Assembly: GCA_017397655.1 (NCBI GenBank)
Contig: JAFQIG010000010.1
Location: 1 to 64,000, forward strand
From: Clostridia bacterium
GTDB taxonomy: Bacteria; Bacillota; Clostridia; Oscillospirales; Acutalibacteraceae
Length of the DNA: 64,000 nucleotides
Direction: 5' to 3'
Positions 31,393 to 40,269 of this stretch are shown here, in pieces (within the stretch, counting starts at the first letter, position 1; each line of letters starts with the position of its first letter). The notes beneath the pieces are model-generated. The model was not told the DNA's origin and searched no databases. It saw only the letters and a program-made list of their open reading frames with translations. Both the position numbers and the translations under genes were made by a program.

Positions 31393-33987
31393 ATGAAGCT
31401 TTTGGTATTGGACGGCAACAGTATAATCAACAGAGCTTTTTACGGAATAAAGCTTCTGACGACAAAGGACGGCAGGTTTACTAACGGAATATACGGGTTT
31501 ATGACAATACTGTTGAGACTTCGTGACGAATGCAATCCTGACGGTATTGTTGTAGCATTTGATCTTAAAAAGCCTACATTCCGTCACGAAATGTACAGCG
31601 AGTACAAGGCAGGCAGAAAAGGGATGCCGGATGAGCTGGCACAGCAGATGCCTGTTCTGAAGGAGCTTTTAAAAGCTATCGGCTGCACGGTTCTTGAAAA
31701 AGAAGGGTTTGAGGCTGACGACATTCTCGGAACACTGTCACACCTTTGCTGCGAGGACAGCGGATTTGAGTGCGTCATTGCTACGGGAGACAGAGACAGT
31801 CTTCAGCTTGTTAATGAAGAAACAACTGTTTTTCTGGCATCAACCAAAATGGGACGTCCTGTTACCGTTCATTATACACCGGACAGGGTTTTGGAGGATT
31901 ACAGCGTCACACCGAAACAGCTTATTGACATAAAGGCGTTAATGGGAGACAGCTCGGATAATATTCCCGGTGTTGCAGGTGTCGGACAGAAAACGGCGAT
32001 TGATCTTATCAGCAAATTCGGAAATATTGATTATATTTATGAACATCTTGATGAGCTGGAAATAAAGTCGGGCGTCAGAGAAAAGCTTCGCAACGGGAAA
32101 GACAGCGCATATCTCAGCCGTACACTCGGTACGATCTGTTGTGAGGTGCCTATCGAAACGGATCTTCAATCATATCTTATGAAAACTCCCGATACTTTTG
32201 CCGCAACAAGTCTTCTGACGTCGCTTGAAATGTTCTCGATGATCGAAAAGCTGAATCTTCCTGCGGCAGAAATGAGATTTTCAGAAGAGGAAATCCAAGA
32301 AAAGCAGATAGCACTCATTGAAGAATATGATCTTGATTCATTGCTTCAGACTTTGAAGCAATCGGGTGAAGTATGGTTTGATTGTGAATATGAAAGCGGA
32401 TATATAGTTGAGCTTTTGCTGACTGTTGACGGTGAAACCGTTTACAAAACGGCGTGTGCAAGTCTTATGTTCCCGACATTTATCAAGAGTTTTCTTGAAG
32501 ATGCTGATGTTAAAAAGAATGTCACGGACAGCAAGAGTCTGTATGCGTACGCTGTCAGAAACGGCATAAATGTATGCTCGGTTAATAACGATCTTATGCT
32601 TACGGGCTATGTGCTTAACCCTTCGGCAAACAGCTATTCCGTTGACAGACTGGCACAGGAGTATTCGGTTATGCTTCAAAAATCGGATAACGAAAAAGTA
32701 TCCGCAGTAGCAGCGATGCCGAAGCTTTTTGAAACCATGCTTGCCAAGATAAAAGAGAATGGTCAGGAAGAACTTCTTTATGATATTGAAATTCCTCTTG
32801 CAGCAGTTCTTGCTGATATGGAGGTATACGGATTCCGTGTTGATTCTGAAGGAATCGAAATATTCGGTTCGGAGCTTGAAGAACAGATTAATTCTGTTAA
32901 AGAAAGTGTATTTGATGAGATCGGGTTTGAGTTTAATCTTAATTCGCCCAAACAGCTCGGAGAAGCGTTGTTTGAAAAGATGGGTATCCCTGCAAAGAAA
33001 AAGACCAAAAGCGGATATTCCACCAATGCCGAGGTTCTGCAGTCATTGGCATATGATTATCCCGTAGTATCAAAAATACTTGAGTACAGAACATTATCAA
33101 AGCTAAAGTCAACATACTGTGACGGACTTTTAAAGGTTGTTTTACATGACGGAAGAATACACTCAAGCTTTAACCAGACTGAGACGAGAACGGGAAGAAT
33201 CTCATCGACCGAGCCGAATTTGCAGAATATTCCCGTGCGTTCGGAAATCGGCAGTCAGATGAGAAAGTTCTTTAAAGCGAGAGAGGGTGGGGTGCTGGTT
33301 GACGCCGACTATTCCCAGATTGAACTTCGTGTACTTGCTGATATAGCAGACGATCCCGTAATGATAAAAGCCTTCAATGACGGAGATGACATTCACACCA
33401 TTACGGCATCACAGGTATTTTCAATGCCTGCCGAGATGGTAACTCCGCTGATGCGTTCCAGGGCAAAAGCGGTTAACTTCGGTATCGTATACGGAATCGG
33501 CGCATTTTCTCTTTCAAAGGACATCGGTGTTACGGTAAGAGAAGCAGACAGTTATATCAAAGGATATCTTGATCACTATTCGGGTGTCGCGCGTTATATG
33601 GAACAGGTTGTAGCTGAATCGAAGGAAAGCGGATATGCAAAGACGACCTACGGCAGACGCAGATATTTGCCGGAGCTTTCTTCCTCTAACGGAAACTTAA
33701 GAGCGTTTGGTGAAAGAGTTGCGCGCAATATGCCGATTCAGGGTACAGCGGCAGATATTATCAAGCTTGCTATGGTAAGAGTTCATAAAAGGCTTAAGGA
33801 TGAGGGAATGAAAGCACGTCTCATTCTTCAGGTGCATGATGAACTGATAGTTGAAGCTCCCGAAAACGAAGCGGAAAAAGCGGCAAAGATTCTGAAATAT
33901 GAGATGGAAAATGTTGCACCAAAGATGAAAGTAGGACTTCTTGCCGATGTCGGCATGGGTACAACGTGGTATGAAGCAAAAAGGTAA
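31393..33987 (+). CDS. polA: DNA polymerase I
   Basis: The 864-residue enzyme fills gaps and removes RNA primers. Residues 1-290 are the 5'-nuclease domain (VLDGNSIINRAFYG, EADDILGTLS, ATGDRDSLQLV, GDSSDNIPGVAGVGQKTA). Residues about 310-470 are the former 3'-5' exonuclease; only its first Asp-x-Glu (FDCEYES) remains and the later motifs with the other acidic residues are not recognisable, so proofreading is probably absent, as in many Gram-positive Pol I. Polymerase motifs A (DADYSQIELRVLADI), B (RSRAKAVNFGIVYG) and C (VHDELIVEAP) are intact. It is followed by dusB after nine bases. Confidence 0.97.
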   Translation: MKLLVLDGNSIINRAFYGIKLLTTKDGRFTNGIYGFMTILLRLRDECNPDGIVVAFDLKKPTFRHEMYSEYKAGRKGMPDELAQQMPVLKELLKAIGCTVLEKEGFEADDILGTLSHLCCEDSGFECVIATGDRDSLQLVNEETTVFLASTKMGRPVTVHYTPDRVLEDYSVTPKQLIDIKALMGDSSDNIPGVAGVGQKTAIDLISKFGNIDYIYEHLDELEIKSGVREKLRNGKDSAYLSRTLGTICCEVPIETDLQSYLMKTPDTFAATSLLTSLEMFSMIEKLNLPAAEMRFSEEEIQEKQIALIEEYDLDSLLQTLKQSGEVWFDCEYESGYIVELLLTVDGETVYKTACASLMFPTFIKSFLEDADVKKNVTDSKSLYAYAVRNGINVCSVNNDLMLTGYVLNPSANSYSVDRLAQEYSVMLQKSDNEKVSAVAAMPKLFETMLAKIKENGQEELLYDIEIPLAAVLADMEVYGFRVDSEGIEIFGSELEEQINSVKESVFDEIGFEFNLNSPKQLGEALFEKMGIPAKKKTKSGYSTNAEVLQSLAYDYPVVSKILEYRTLSKLKSTYCDGLLKVVLHDGRIHSSFNQTETRTGRISSTEPNLQNIPVRSEIGSQMRKFFKAREGGVLVDADYSQIELRVLADIADDPVMIKAFNDGDDIHTITASQVFSMPAEMVTPLMRSRAKAVNFGIVYGIGAFSLSKDIGVTVREADSYIKGYLDHYSGVARYMEQVVAESKESGYAKTTYGRRRYLPELSSSNGNLRAFGERVARNMPIQGTAADIIKLAMVRVHKRLKDEGMKARLILQVHDELIVEAPENEAEKAAKILKYEMENVAPKMKVGLLADVGMGTTWYEAKR

Positions 33988-33995
33988 GTGATTAG

Positions 33996-34961
33996 TTGAA
34001 AATCGGAAATGTTGAAATAAAAGGATGTGCATCGCTCGGACCGATGGCAGGGGTAGCCGACAGAGCGTTTCGTGAGCTGTGCGTTTCGTACGGAGCTTCG
34101 TATGTCATCGGAGAGATGGCAAGCGCAAAAGGAATCAGTATGAATGACCGAAAGTCGGGGGAGCTTCTGTCAATATCCGAAAAGGAAAGACCGGCAGGTG
34201 TGCAGATATTCGGCGATGAACCGCTGACTATGGCGAAGGCGGCAGAAATGGCGTTGAGATATGATCCTGAGTTTATAGATATCAATATGGGTTGTCCTGC
34301 TCCGAAGGTGGCAGGTAACGGCGGAGGAAGCGCACTTATGAAACGCCCCGAGCTTGCAGCAAGTATTGTTAAGGAGTGCGTAAAAGCCGCGCCTGTACCG
34401 ATAACGGTAAAAATGCGGACAGGCTGGGATGATGAACATCTCAATGCCGTAGAGCTTGCGAAAATGTGCGAGGCATCGGGTGCTTCTGCAATAACTGTAC
34501 ACGGCAGAACAAGAGTTCAGATGTATGCACCGCCCGTTAATATTGATATGATCCGACTCGTCAGGCAGGCGGTAAGTGTACCAGTTATAGGCAACGGAGA
34601 CGTTGTTGACGGAAAAAGCGCAAAAGAGATGCTGGAGAAAACTGGCTGTGATTTTTTAATGATCGGCAGGGGAGCACTTGGCAGACCCTGGGTGTTCAGA
34701 CAGGTTGAAGCATATCTCACAAAAGGCGAGATTATCCCCGATCCGCCTATCGAAGAGCGAATGAGCGTGATGCTGTCGCATATAGAAAAGCTTTGTGAGT
34801 ATAAGGGTGACTATATCGGTATGCGTGAAGCGAGGAAGCATTCCGCATGGTATATAAAAGGTATCAAGGGTGCGGCATCGTACAGAAACAGCATCGGAAA
34901 GCTCTCAACAATGGACGAGCTTAAGGCATTGGCAGAAGAAGTAATAAGAAACTCAAAATAA
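33996..34961 (+). CDS. dusB: tRNA-dihydrouridine synthase B
   Basis: The 321-residue flavoenzyme reduces uridines in the tRNA D-loop. Family landmarks are LGPMAGVADRAFRELC, QIFGDEPLTMAKAAE, IDINMGCPAPKVAGNGGGSA with the catalytic Cys, KMRTGWDDEHLNAVE, TVHGRTRVQMY and MIGRGALGRPW. The start is TTG at 33996; no ATG or GTG is available at a fitting position. It lies nine bases behind polA and ends in a strong terminator. A helical C-terminal domain of about 80 residues completes the protein. Confidence 0.95.
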   Translation: MKIGNVEIKGCASLGPMAGVADRAFRELCVSYGASYVIGEMASAKGISMNDRKSGELLSISEKERPAGVQIFGDEPLTMAKAAEMALRYDPEFIDINMGCPAPKVAGNGGGSALMKRPELAASIVKECVKAAPVPITVKMRTGWDDEHLNAVELAKMCEASGASAITVHGRTRVQMYAPPVNIDMIRLVRQAVSVPVIGNGDVVDGKSAKEMLEKTGCDFLMIGRGALGRPWVFRQVEAYLTKGEIIPDPPIEERMSVMLSHIEKLCEYKGDYIGMREARKHSAWYIKGIKGAASYRNSIGKLSTMDELKALAEEVIRNSK

Positions 34962-34999
34962 AATATCGGGAGAATCGCTTTAGCGACTCTCCCGATATT
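34962..34999 (+). terminator. Rho-independent terminator
   Basis: A stem of about 17 pairs (ATATCGGGAGA-TCGCT with AGCGA-TCTCCCGATAT, one bulged base) is followed by TTTTTT directly behind the dusB stop codon. Confidence 0.88.
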
Positions 35000-35011
35000 T
35001 TTTGGCATCAG

Positions 35012-35146
35012 TTAGCAACCGCAACCGTTGTTGCCGCATCCACAGCCGTTGCCGCAACCGCAAGCGTTATTACCGCAGCCACAATCGGAGCATAAGAGGA
35101 TGATGACAAGGAGAATAATCCATGTGTTATTGCATCCGCAACCCAT
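35012..35146 (-). CDS. Tiny Gly/Cys/Asn-rich membrane protein (44 residues)
   Basis: The minus strand encodes MGCGCNNTWI, a hydrophobic run ILLVIILLCS, then repeated C-G-C-G-N-N and G-C-G-N units up to the stop. AAAGGAGGGCGACATA precedes the ATG, an excellent ribosome site. About 13 of 44 residues are cysteine. Such genes are often called chorion-class high-cysteine proteins in Clostridia; their function is unknown, and metal binding or a role in spore or envelope structure are guesses. Plus-strand frames here are shadows of this repeat. Confidence 0.75.
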   Translation of the reverse strand: MGCGCNNTWIILLVIILLCSDCGCGNNACGCGNGCGCGNNGCGC

Positions 35147-35204
35147 TATGTCGCCCTCCTTTCGATTGTCTTCATTGTCATCTTATGTGAAAGGAAAAGA
35201 TGTG

Positions 35205-35232
35205 TTACAAAAAATGAAAAATTTATTATAAT
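35205..35232 (+). promoter_or_regulatory. Candidate promoter of the 63-residue protein
   Basis: TTACAA (35205-35210), 16-base spacer, TATAAT (35227-35232). Confidence 0.5.
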
Positions 35233-35273
35233 CGGGAAATGCTAATAATACCGAACAGAAAGGAGACTTTATA

Positions 35274-35465
35274 ATGAAGCAAAGCGGCTTCGGCGGTAAA
35301 ACACCGTACGACAACAGAAACTATGAAATCAGCGACGAGCTGACTCCCGATCCCTTTTCAGAGGAACCTCAACCCATCAGAATCAGAGTCTCAAGGTCAG
35401 AAATGAAGACAACTATCGGAAGAAGGTCAAAATTGCGCAAGGATTCAAATAATACGAATAATTAA
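35274..35465 (+). CDS. Small hydrophilic protein of unknown function
   Basis: The 63-residue product opens MKQSGFGGKTPYDNRNYEIS, is rich in polar and charged residues and ends KLRKDSNNTNN. It has no membrane segment or recognised motif and is probably disordered. AAAGGAG eight bases before the ATG and a promoter-like sequence upstream argue for a real gene. It stands alone before the CtsR operator region. Confidence 0.6.
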   Translation: MKQSGFGGKTPYDNRNYEISDELTPDPFSEEPQPIRIRVSRSEMKTTIGRRSKLRKDSNNTNN

Positions 35466-35529
35466 GAAAAAATGAGAAAATAAGAGAATATTAAAGAAAA
35501 CAGGATAAAATATAACGTCAATGGTTGGT

Positions 35530-35553
35530 TTTGACCTTTACTGACCTTTGACG
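35530..35553 (-). promoter_or_regulatory. Second, imperfect CtsR-like operator over the -35 box
   Basis: The minus strand reads CGTCAAA GGTCAGT AAA GGTCAAA. The last 17 bases fit the CtsR box (RGTCAAA-NAN-RGTCAAA) with two mismatches, and the first heptad overlaps the -35 hexamer. It would let a repressor cover the promoter from both sides. Confidence 0.55.
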
Positions 35554-35576
35554 TTTTTTACATAAACATATATAAT
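35548..35576 (+). promoter_or_regulatory. Sigma-A promoter of the ctsR operon
   Basis: TTGACG (35548-35553), 17-base spacer, TATAAT (35571-35576), with a CtsR box eight bases downstream. Confidence 0.85.
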
Positions 35577-35584
35577 AATGTCAA

Positions 35585-35601
35585 GGTCAAAGAAAGTCAA
35601 A
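35585..35601 (+). promoter_or_regulatory. CtsR operator
   Basis: GGTCAAA GAA AGTCAAA matches the CtsR heptad repeat consensus RGTCAAA-NAN-RGTCAAA at every defined position; a third AGTCAAA follows directly to 35607. It lies between the -10 box and the ctsR start, so binding should block transcription and heat should relieve it. Confidence 0.93.
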
Positions 35602-35618
35602 GTCAAAGAGGTGACGTT

Positions 35619-36065
35619 ATGAGTTTAAGCAACAGTATAGCAAAAATGATTCTGGAACTTCTTGAGCAGGACGGATATACCGAAATCCAGCGTAATGAGC
35701 TTGCACAGACACTCGGATGTGTTCCGAGTCAGATCAATTACGTTATTTCGTCAAGATTTACGCCCGAACAAGGGTATATTGTAGAGAGCAGGCGCGGAGG
35801 TGGCGGATATATCCGTATAAGCCGTGTCAGCGTTGACAGGGATGTTACGCTGATGCATATAATCAATACGGTAGGTCAGGCGCTTCCCGAACAGACCTGC
35901 AGAGCGTATGTAACCAACTTGTTATACAGCAATGTTTTGGATGACCGCACGGCAAAGATGCTTCTTGCGGCTACATCAGACAAATGTTACCGTATGCTGG
36001 AACAGTCAGAGCGTGACAAGGTACGTGCATCGGTATTGAAACAGTTGTTATTATCAATAATGTAA
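35619..36065 (+). CDS. ctsR: Transcriptional repressor CtsR
   Basis: The 148-residue repressor controls class III heat-shock genes. Its winged helix-turn-helix is seen in LAQTLGCVPSQINYVISSRF, and the wing in YIVESRRGGGGYIRI, whose Arg-Gly-rich tip enters the minor groove and is the site McsB marks in bacilli. The C-terminal dimer domain follows. RBS AGAGGTGACG. It leads the canonical ctsR-mcsA-mcsB-clpC operon and represses itself through the box just upstream. Confidence 0.97.
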   Translation: MSLSNSIAKMILELLEQDGYTEIQRNELAQTLGCVPSQINYVISSRFTPEQGYIVESRRGGGGYIRISRVSVDRDVTLMHIINTVGQALPEQTCRAYVTNLLYSNVLDDRTAKMLLAATSDKCYRMLEQSERDKVRASVLKQLLLSIM

Positions 36066-36084
36066 CGGAAAGGAAGAATGTAAA

Positions 36085-36594
36085 ATGTTATGTCAGAATT
36101 GCGGTAAAAGAGAAGCAGGAACACATATAAAAAGGGTCGTCAACGGCGAAACGTCGGAGAGTCATCTTTGTTCGGAGTGTGCATCGGCACTCGGCTATTC
36201 GGATGTATTTTCAGGACTCGGCTTCGGATTCAAGGAGCTTCTCGGCGGAATGTTCTCCGAGTCACAGGCGGCACAGAATCAGCTTGCAATTGCGGAACGC
36301 TGTAAAAAGTGCGGAAACTCGTGGCACGATATTGTAAGAGACGGTAAAGTGGGATGTGCAGATTGTTACAGAACATTCTATGACAAGCTTGTGCCTACAC
36401 TCCAGCGTATCCACGGAAGAACTCACCACAACGGAAAGGTATCAAGGATCGTTACAAGTGAGGAAACAAAGACTCCCGAGCAGTTAAAAAAGGAGAAGAT
36501 TGATTCTCTTAAAAAACAGCTTGACGAAGCAGTATCGGTTCAGAATTTTGAGCTTGCGGCGAAGCTTCGTGACGAGATTAAGGAAATAGGCTGA
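36085..36594 (+). CDS. mcsA: McsA, zinc-finger activator of the McsB kinase
   Basis: The 169-residue protein has two zinc fingers, CQNC ... CSEC (residues 3-33) and CKKC ... CADC (about 73-96), a middle linker, and a C-terminal UVR motif (DSLKKQLDEAVSVQNFELAA ... KLRDEI). McsA binds and activates the arginine kinase McsB. It lies 19 bases behind ctsR and 14 before mcsB, with AAAGGAAG at its start. Confidence 0.95.
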   Translation: MLCQNCGKREAGTHIKRVVNGETSESHLCSECASALGYSDVFSGLGFGFKELLGGMFSESQAAQNQLAIAERCKKCGNSWHDIVRDGKVGCADCYRTFYDKLVPTLQRIHGRTHHNGKVSRIVTSEETKTPEQLKKEKIDSLKKQLDEAVSVQNFELAAKLRDEIKEIG

Positions 36595-36608
36595 AAGGAG
36601 TGGCGGTA

Positions 36609-37640
36609 ATGAATAAGTGGTATATTGAAAAAGGCGATCAGGGCGATATCGTATTAAGTACAAGAATACGCTTTGCGAGAAATCTTGATGCATATGCATT
36701 TCCGTCAAAGCTTGACCTTGCAGGCAAAAAGGCAGTCAACGAAACGGTACGTGATGCCGTAACTCGCGACAACAGCGGAACCTTCGGTTATATTGAGATG
36801 AACTCTTTGACGCGGTCACAGGCGGTATCGCTTGCCGAAAGACATCTGATAAGCCCCGAATTTACAACAAACCGTGACGGCAGAGCTCTTTTGCTGACAC
36901 AGGACGAGAGTGTTTCAATAATGCTTTGCGAAGAGGATCACATCAGATTGCAGGTAATGAAGTCGGGTCTTGCTCTCAATGAAGCATATGATATCGCAAA
37001 CTCGATTGATAATATGATAGATGCAAAGCTTCATTATGCATTTGACGAGCGAATGGGATATCTGACACAATGTCCGACTAATCTCGGAACGGCGATGCGT
37101 GCGTCCGTTATGCTGCATTTGCCGGCACTTACGGCACTCGGCAGAATCCCCGGTATATCTGCAACGGTATCAAAGCTCGGACTTGTTATAAGAGGCGCAT
37201 ACGGTGAGGGTTCATCTTCAAAGGGCAGTATCTATCAGCTGAGCAATCAGATCACTCTCGGTATAACAGAACAGGCTGCTATAGCAAATCTCAATGCCAT
37301 CACAATGCAGATCATCACGCAGGAACGTGCAGCGCAGGAATCGCTTCTGAAAAATCCTGTACAGATTGATAAAATCTGGCGTGCAATGGGAATATTAAAG
37401 AGTGCAAGACTTCTCAGCTGTGACGAGTTTATGGAGCTTATCTCGCTTGTCAGAGTAGGCGTTGCACAGAATATATTTGAAACGCAGATGGAAAAAGTAA
37501 ACGAGCTTATAGTTATGATGCAGCCTGCAACGGTCAATGCATCGGAGGGCAGAGAGCTTGATCCGTCTGAGAGAGACAGTATCAGAGCGGCAAAAGTCAG
37601 AGAAACACTTTTGCGGGAAAAGGAGGACGATGAATTATGA
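36609..37640 (+). CDS. mcsB: Protein-arginine kinase McsB
   Basis: The 343-residue guanidino kinase phosphorylates arginines of damaged or regulatory proteins so that ClpC-ClpP degrades them. Seen are VLSTRIRFARNLDAYAFPSK, EEDHIRLQVMKSGL, TQCPTNLGTAMRASVMLHLP with the conserved Cys, GEGSSSKGSIYQLSNQITLG, and RDSIRAAKVRETLL at the end. The ATG at 36609 lies eight bases behind AAGGAG, while an in-frame GTG at 36600 overlaps it. Its stop overlaps the clpC start. Confidence 0.96.
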   Translation: MNKWYIEKGDQGDIVLSTRIRFARNLDAYAFPSKLDLAGKKAVNETVRDAVTRDNSGTFGYIEMNSLTRSQAVSLAERHLISPEFTTNRDGRALLLTQDESVSIMLCEEDHIRLQVMKSGLALNEAYDIANSIDNMIDAKLHYAFDERMGYLTQCPTNLGTAMRASVMLHLPALTALGRIPGISATVSKLGLVIRGAYGEGSSSKGSIYQLSNQITLGITEQAAIANLNAITMQIITQERAAQESLLKNPVQIDKIWRAMGILKSARLLSCDEFMELISLVRVGVAQNIFETQMEKVNELIVMMQPATVNASEGRELDPSERDSIRAAKVRETLLREKEDDEL

Positions 37641-40087
37641 TGTATAAGTTCACGGGCTTTACTGAAAAGGCGAACGCAGCCTTGAATTCGGCGATAGAAA
37701 AAGCCGAGGGCATGGGTCACGCATATATAGGCAGTGAACATTTATTGTACGGACTTGCAAGCGAAAACAACGGCGTGGCATCAGCAGCACTTGCAAACGC
37801 AGGTGTAACTGCCGAGTCGGTAGAGAATGAAATAAAGAATCTTGTGGGAGTCGGTGTATCGACAGTACTGTCGCCAAACGACTTTACTCCAAGAAGTAAG
37901 AATATAATAATGAATTCAGCCGTAACACAGGCAAGAGCGCACGGACATTCCTATGTCGGTACGGAGCATCTGTTATCGGCTATACTGAAAGAGAACGACA
38001 GCGCAGCAGTAACAATTCTCAAAAATCTTAATGCCTCGGTGCAGGATATGCTGGCGGAGATAACAAAGGCGATGAGCAGCGGCGGCGGATACAAGAGTCA
38101 GTCAGAATCCAAAAAGGCAAAAACTGCTGCAAATACCCCTACACTTAATCAGTTCGGAAGAGATCTGACGGAGCTGGCAAGCAAAGGGTCGATAGATCCT
38201 GTTATCGGCAGAAGTACCGAGATTGACAGAGTAATTCAGATTCTGTCAAGAAGGACAAAGAACAATCCGTGTCTTATCGGTGAGCCGGGTGTAGGTAAAA
38301 CCGCAATAGCCGAGGGGCTTGCTCTTAAAATCTCTACGGGAGAGGTTCCCGAAACGCTTCGTGACAAGCGTATCATAGCGCTTGATCTTACGGGAATGGT
38401 AGCGGGAACAAAGTACAGAGGCGACTTTGAAGAGCGAATCAAGTCTGCTATTGAGGAAGTAACAAAAGCTACGGATGTAATCCTGTTCATCGATGAAATA
38501 CACACGTTAGTCGGAGCAGGCTCTGCAGAGGGTGCCGTTGACGCGGCAAATATCCTGAAGCCTTCCTTGGCACGAGGTGAAATGCAGGTAATAGGTGCCA
38601 CAACGATAGATGAATACAGAAAGAATATCGAAAAAGATGCGGCACTTGAAAGACGTTTTCAGCCTGTAACCGTAGGTGAGCCGAGTGAAGAAGAAGCTAT
38701 CGAAATTCTGCACGGAATCCGCGACAAATACGAAGCACATCATAAGGTCAGAATAACAGATGAAGCTGTCGAAGCAGCAGTAAAGATGTCATCAAGATAT
38801 ATCGGCGACAGATTTCTGCCGGATAAGGCGATCGACCTTATTGACGAAGCGGCATCAAGAGTTCGGCTTCGTGCCTTTACTGCGCCGCCTGACCTGAAAG
38901 AGCTTGAAAACCGTATCAAGGAGATCGGCGAAGAGAAGGCCTCGGCAGTCAACTCACAGGAGTTTGAACGTGCGGCAAAGCTTCGTGATGAGGAAAAAGA
39001 GCTTCAGGAAAAGCTTTCAAACGAAAAGAAAGCCTGGAAAGAGAAAACAAACGGTGTGGATGAAGTCACAACCGAAGAGATTGCAGAAATTGTTTCACAA
39101 TGGACAGGGATACCGCTTTTGCAGCTTACACAGGAGGAAAGTGAACGCTTGCTTCATATGGAAGATGAGCTTCACCGCAGAATCGTCGGACAGGACGAGG
39201 CTGTTACTGCCGTCGCAAAAGCGATAAGACGAGGCAGAGTAGGGCTTAAGGATCCCAAAAGACCGACAGGCTCGTTTATATTCCTCGGTCCTACGGGTGT
39301 AGGTAAAACTGAGCTTTGCAAAACGTTGGCGGCATCCATGTTCGGTGACGAGAATGCGATGATCCGTCTTGATATGTCGGAATATATGGAAAAACACACG
39401 GTATCAAGGCTTGTCGGCTCACCTCCGGGATATGTAGGCTTTGAAGAGGGCGGACAGCTGACCGAAAAGATACGAAGAAAGCCGTATTCGGTAGTACTGT
39501 TTGACGAGATAGAAAAGGCGCATCCCGATGTATTCAACGTGCTTTTGCAGATACTCGACGACGGTATACTGACGGATTCTCAAGGCAGACGTGTTGACTT
39601 CAAAAACTGTGTAATTATAATGACATCCAATCTCGGTGCAAGTCTTATCACAGGTAAGGGCGGAAGTCTCGGATTTTCGGGCGATGACAGCGGTGGATTG
39701 ATGAATCAGCAGAAAATTCACGATGCCGTTATGGGTGAACTGAAACGAACACTCAGACCAGAATTTCTTAACAGAGTTGATGATATAATTGTTTTCAGGC
39801 AGCTCAGCAAAGAAGATATCAAAGAAATTGCCGAAAGACTTCTTGCCAATCTGTCAAAAAGAACGGCACTCCTTGACATAACACTTGGTTTTTCTTCGGA
39901 AGCTATAGAAAAGATAGCGGATGCGGGCTTTGATCCCGTATACGGAGCCAGACCCCTGAAGCGGGCGATTCAGTCACACATAGAGGATAAGCTGTCCGAG
40001 CTGATGCTTGACGGTACGGTTACCGCAAACAACTCGTATTTCTGTACCGTACAAGATAACGAATTCGTTTTCCTGAAAAAAGAATAA
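37637..40087 (+). CDS. clpC: ATP-dependent unfoldase ClpC
   Basis: The 816-residue AAA+ protein feeds substrates to ClpP. Order: Clp N-domain with two repeats (residues 1-145, FTEKANAALNSAIEKAEGMG; ...MNSAVTQARAHGHSYVGTEH), AAA1 with Walker A GEPGVGKTA near 217 and LFIDEIHTLVGAG, a coiled-coil middle domain with UVR motif SQEFERAAKLRDEEKELQEK near 435, AAA2 with GPTGVGKTE near 552 and FDEIEKAHPDVFNVLLQILD, then the C-terminal D2 small domain. No LGF loop check was made. It ends the operon at a terminator. Confidence 0.97.
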   Translation: MMYKFTGFTEKANAALNSAIEKAEGMGHAYIGSEHLLYGLASENNGVASAALANAGVTAESVENEIKNLVGVGVSTVLSPNDFTPRSKNIIMNSAVTQARAHGHSYVGTEHLLSAILKENDSAAVTILKNLNASVQDMLAEITKAMSSGGGYKSQSESKKAKTAANTPTLNQFGRDLTELASKGSIDPVIGRSTEIDRVIQILSRRTKNNPCLIGEPGVGKTAIAEGLALKISTGEVPETLRDKRIIALDLTGMVAGTKYRGDFEERIKSAIEEVTKATDVILFIDEIHTLVGAGSAEGAVDAANILKPSLARGEMQVIGATTIDEYRKNIEKDAALERRFQPVTVGEPSEEEAIEILHGIRDKYEAHHKVRITDEAVEAAVKMSSRYIGDRFLPDKAIDLIDEAASRVRLRAFTAPPDLKELENRIKEIGEEKASAVNSQEFERAAKLRDEEKELQEKLSNEKKAWKEKTNGVDEVTTEEIAEIVSQWTGIPLLQLTQEESERLLHMEDELHRRIVGQDEAVTAVAKAIRRGRVGLKDPKRPTGSFIFLGPTGVGKTELCKTLAASMFGDENAMIRLDMSEYMEKHTVSRLVGSPPGYVGFEEGGQLTEKIRRKPYSVVLFDEIEKAHPDVFNVLLQILDDGILTDSQGRRVDFKNCVIIMTSNLGASLITGKGGSLGFSGDDSGGLMNQQKIHDAVMGELKRTLRPEFLNRVDDIIVFRQLSKEDIKEIAERLLANLSKRTALLDITLGFSSEAIEKIADAGFDPVYGARPLKRAIQSHIEDKLSELMLDGTVTANNSYFCTVQDNEFVFLKKE

Positions 40088-40103
40088 TTGTTGAATTTAT
40101 AAA

Positions 40104-40148
40104 AAAGTCGGAATTGTAATGCTGTTACAATTCCGGCTTTGTCTTTTT
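40104..40148 (+). terminator. Rho-independent terminator of the clpC operon
   Basis: A 16-base stem (40104-40119 with 40125-40140, one mismatch) followed by GTCTTTTT. Confidence 0.85.
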
Positions 40149-40190
40149 GAGTCGGATATTTTACAAAATTGTCATTTTTGTTGTTTCTGA

Positions 40191-40219
40191 TTGACAAACT
40201 ATTGTTGAATAAGTTATAT
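40191..40219 (+). promoter_or_regulatory. Candidate promoter of the kinase/phosphatase cluster
   Basis: TTGACA (40191-40196), 17-base spacer, TTATAT (40214-40219). The -35 is perfect and the -10 weak; an AT-rich tract follows up to the ribosome site at 40255. Confidence 0.5.
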
Positions 40220-40269
40220 TTATAATATATATATAAGAATATATCTTTGCATCGGAAAGGAGAGCGTTG

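Noticed and set aside
35028..35231. A plus-strand frame rich in His, Pro and Gln
   Set aside because: It is the reverse reading of the Cys/Gly/Asn repeats of the 44-residue minus-strand gene, which has the ribosome site.
35579..35607. GTCAA direct repeats considered as an iteron origin or CRISPR remnant
   Set aside because: They fit the CtsR operator consensus, in the expected place before ctsR.
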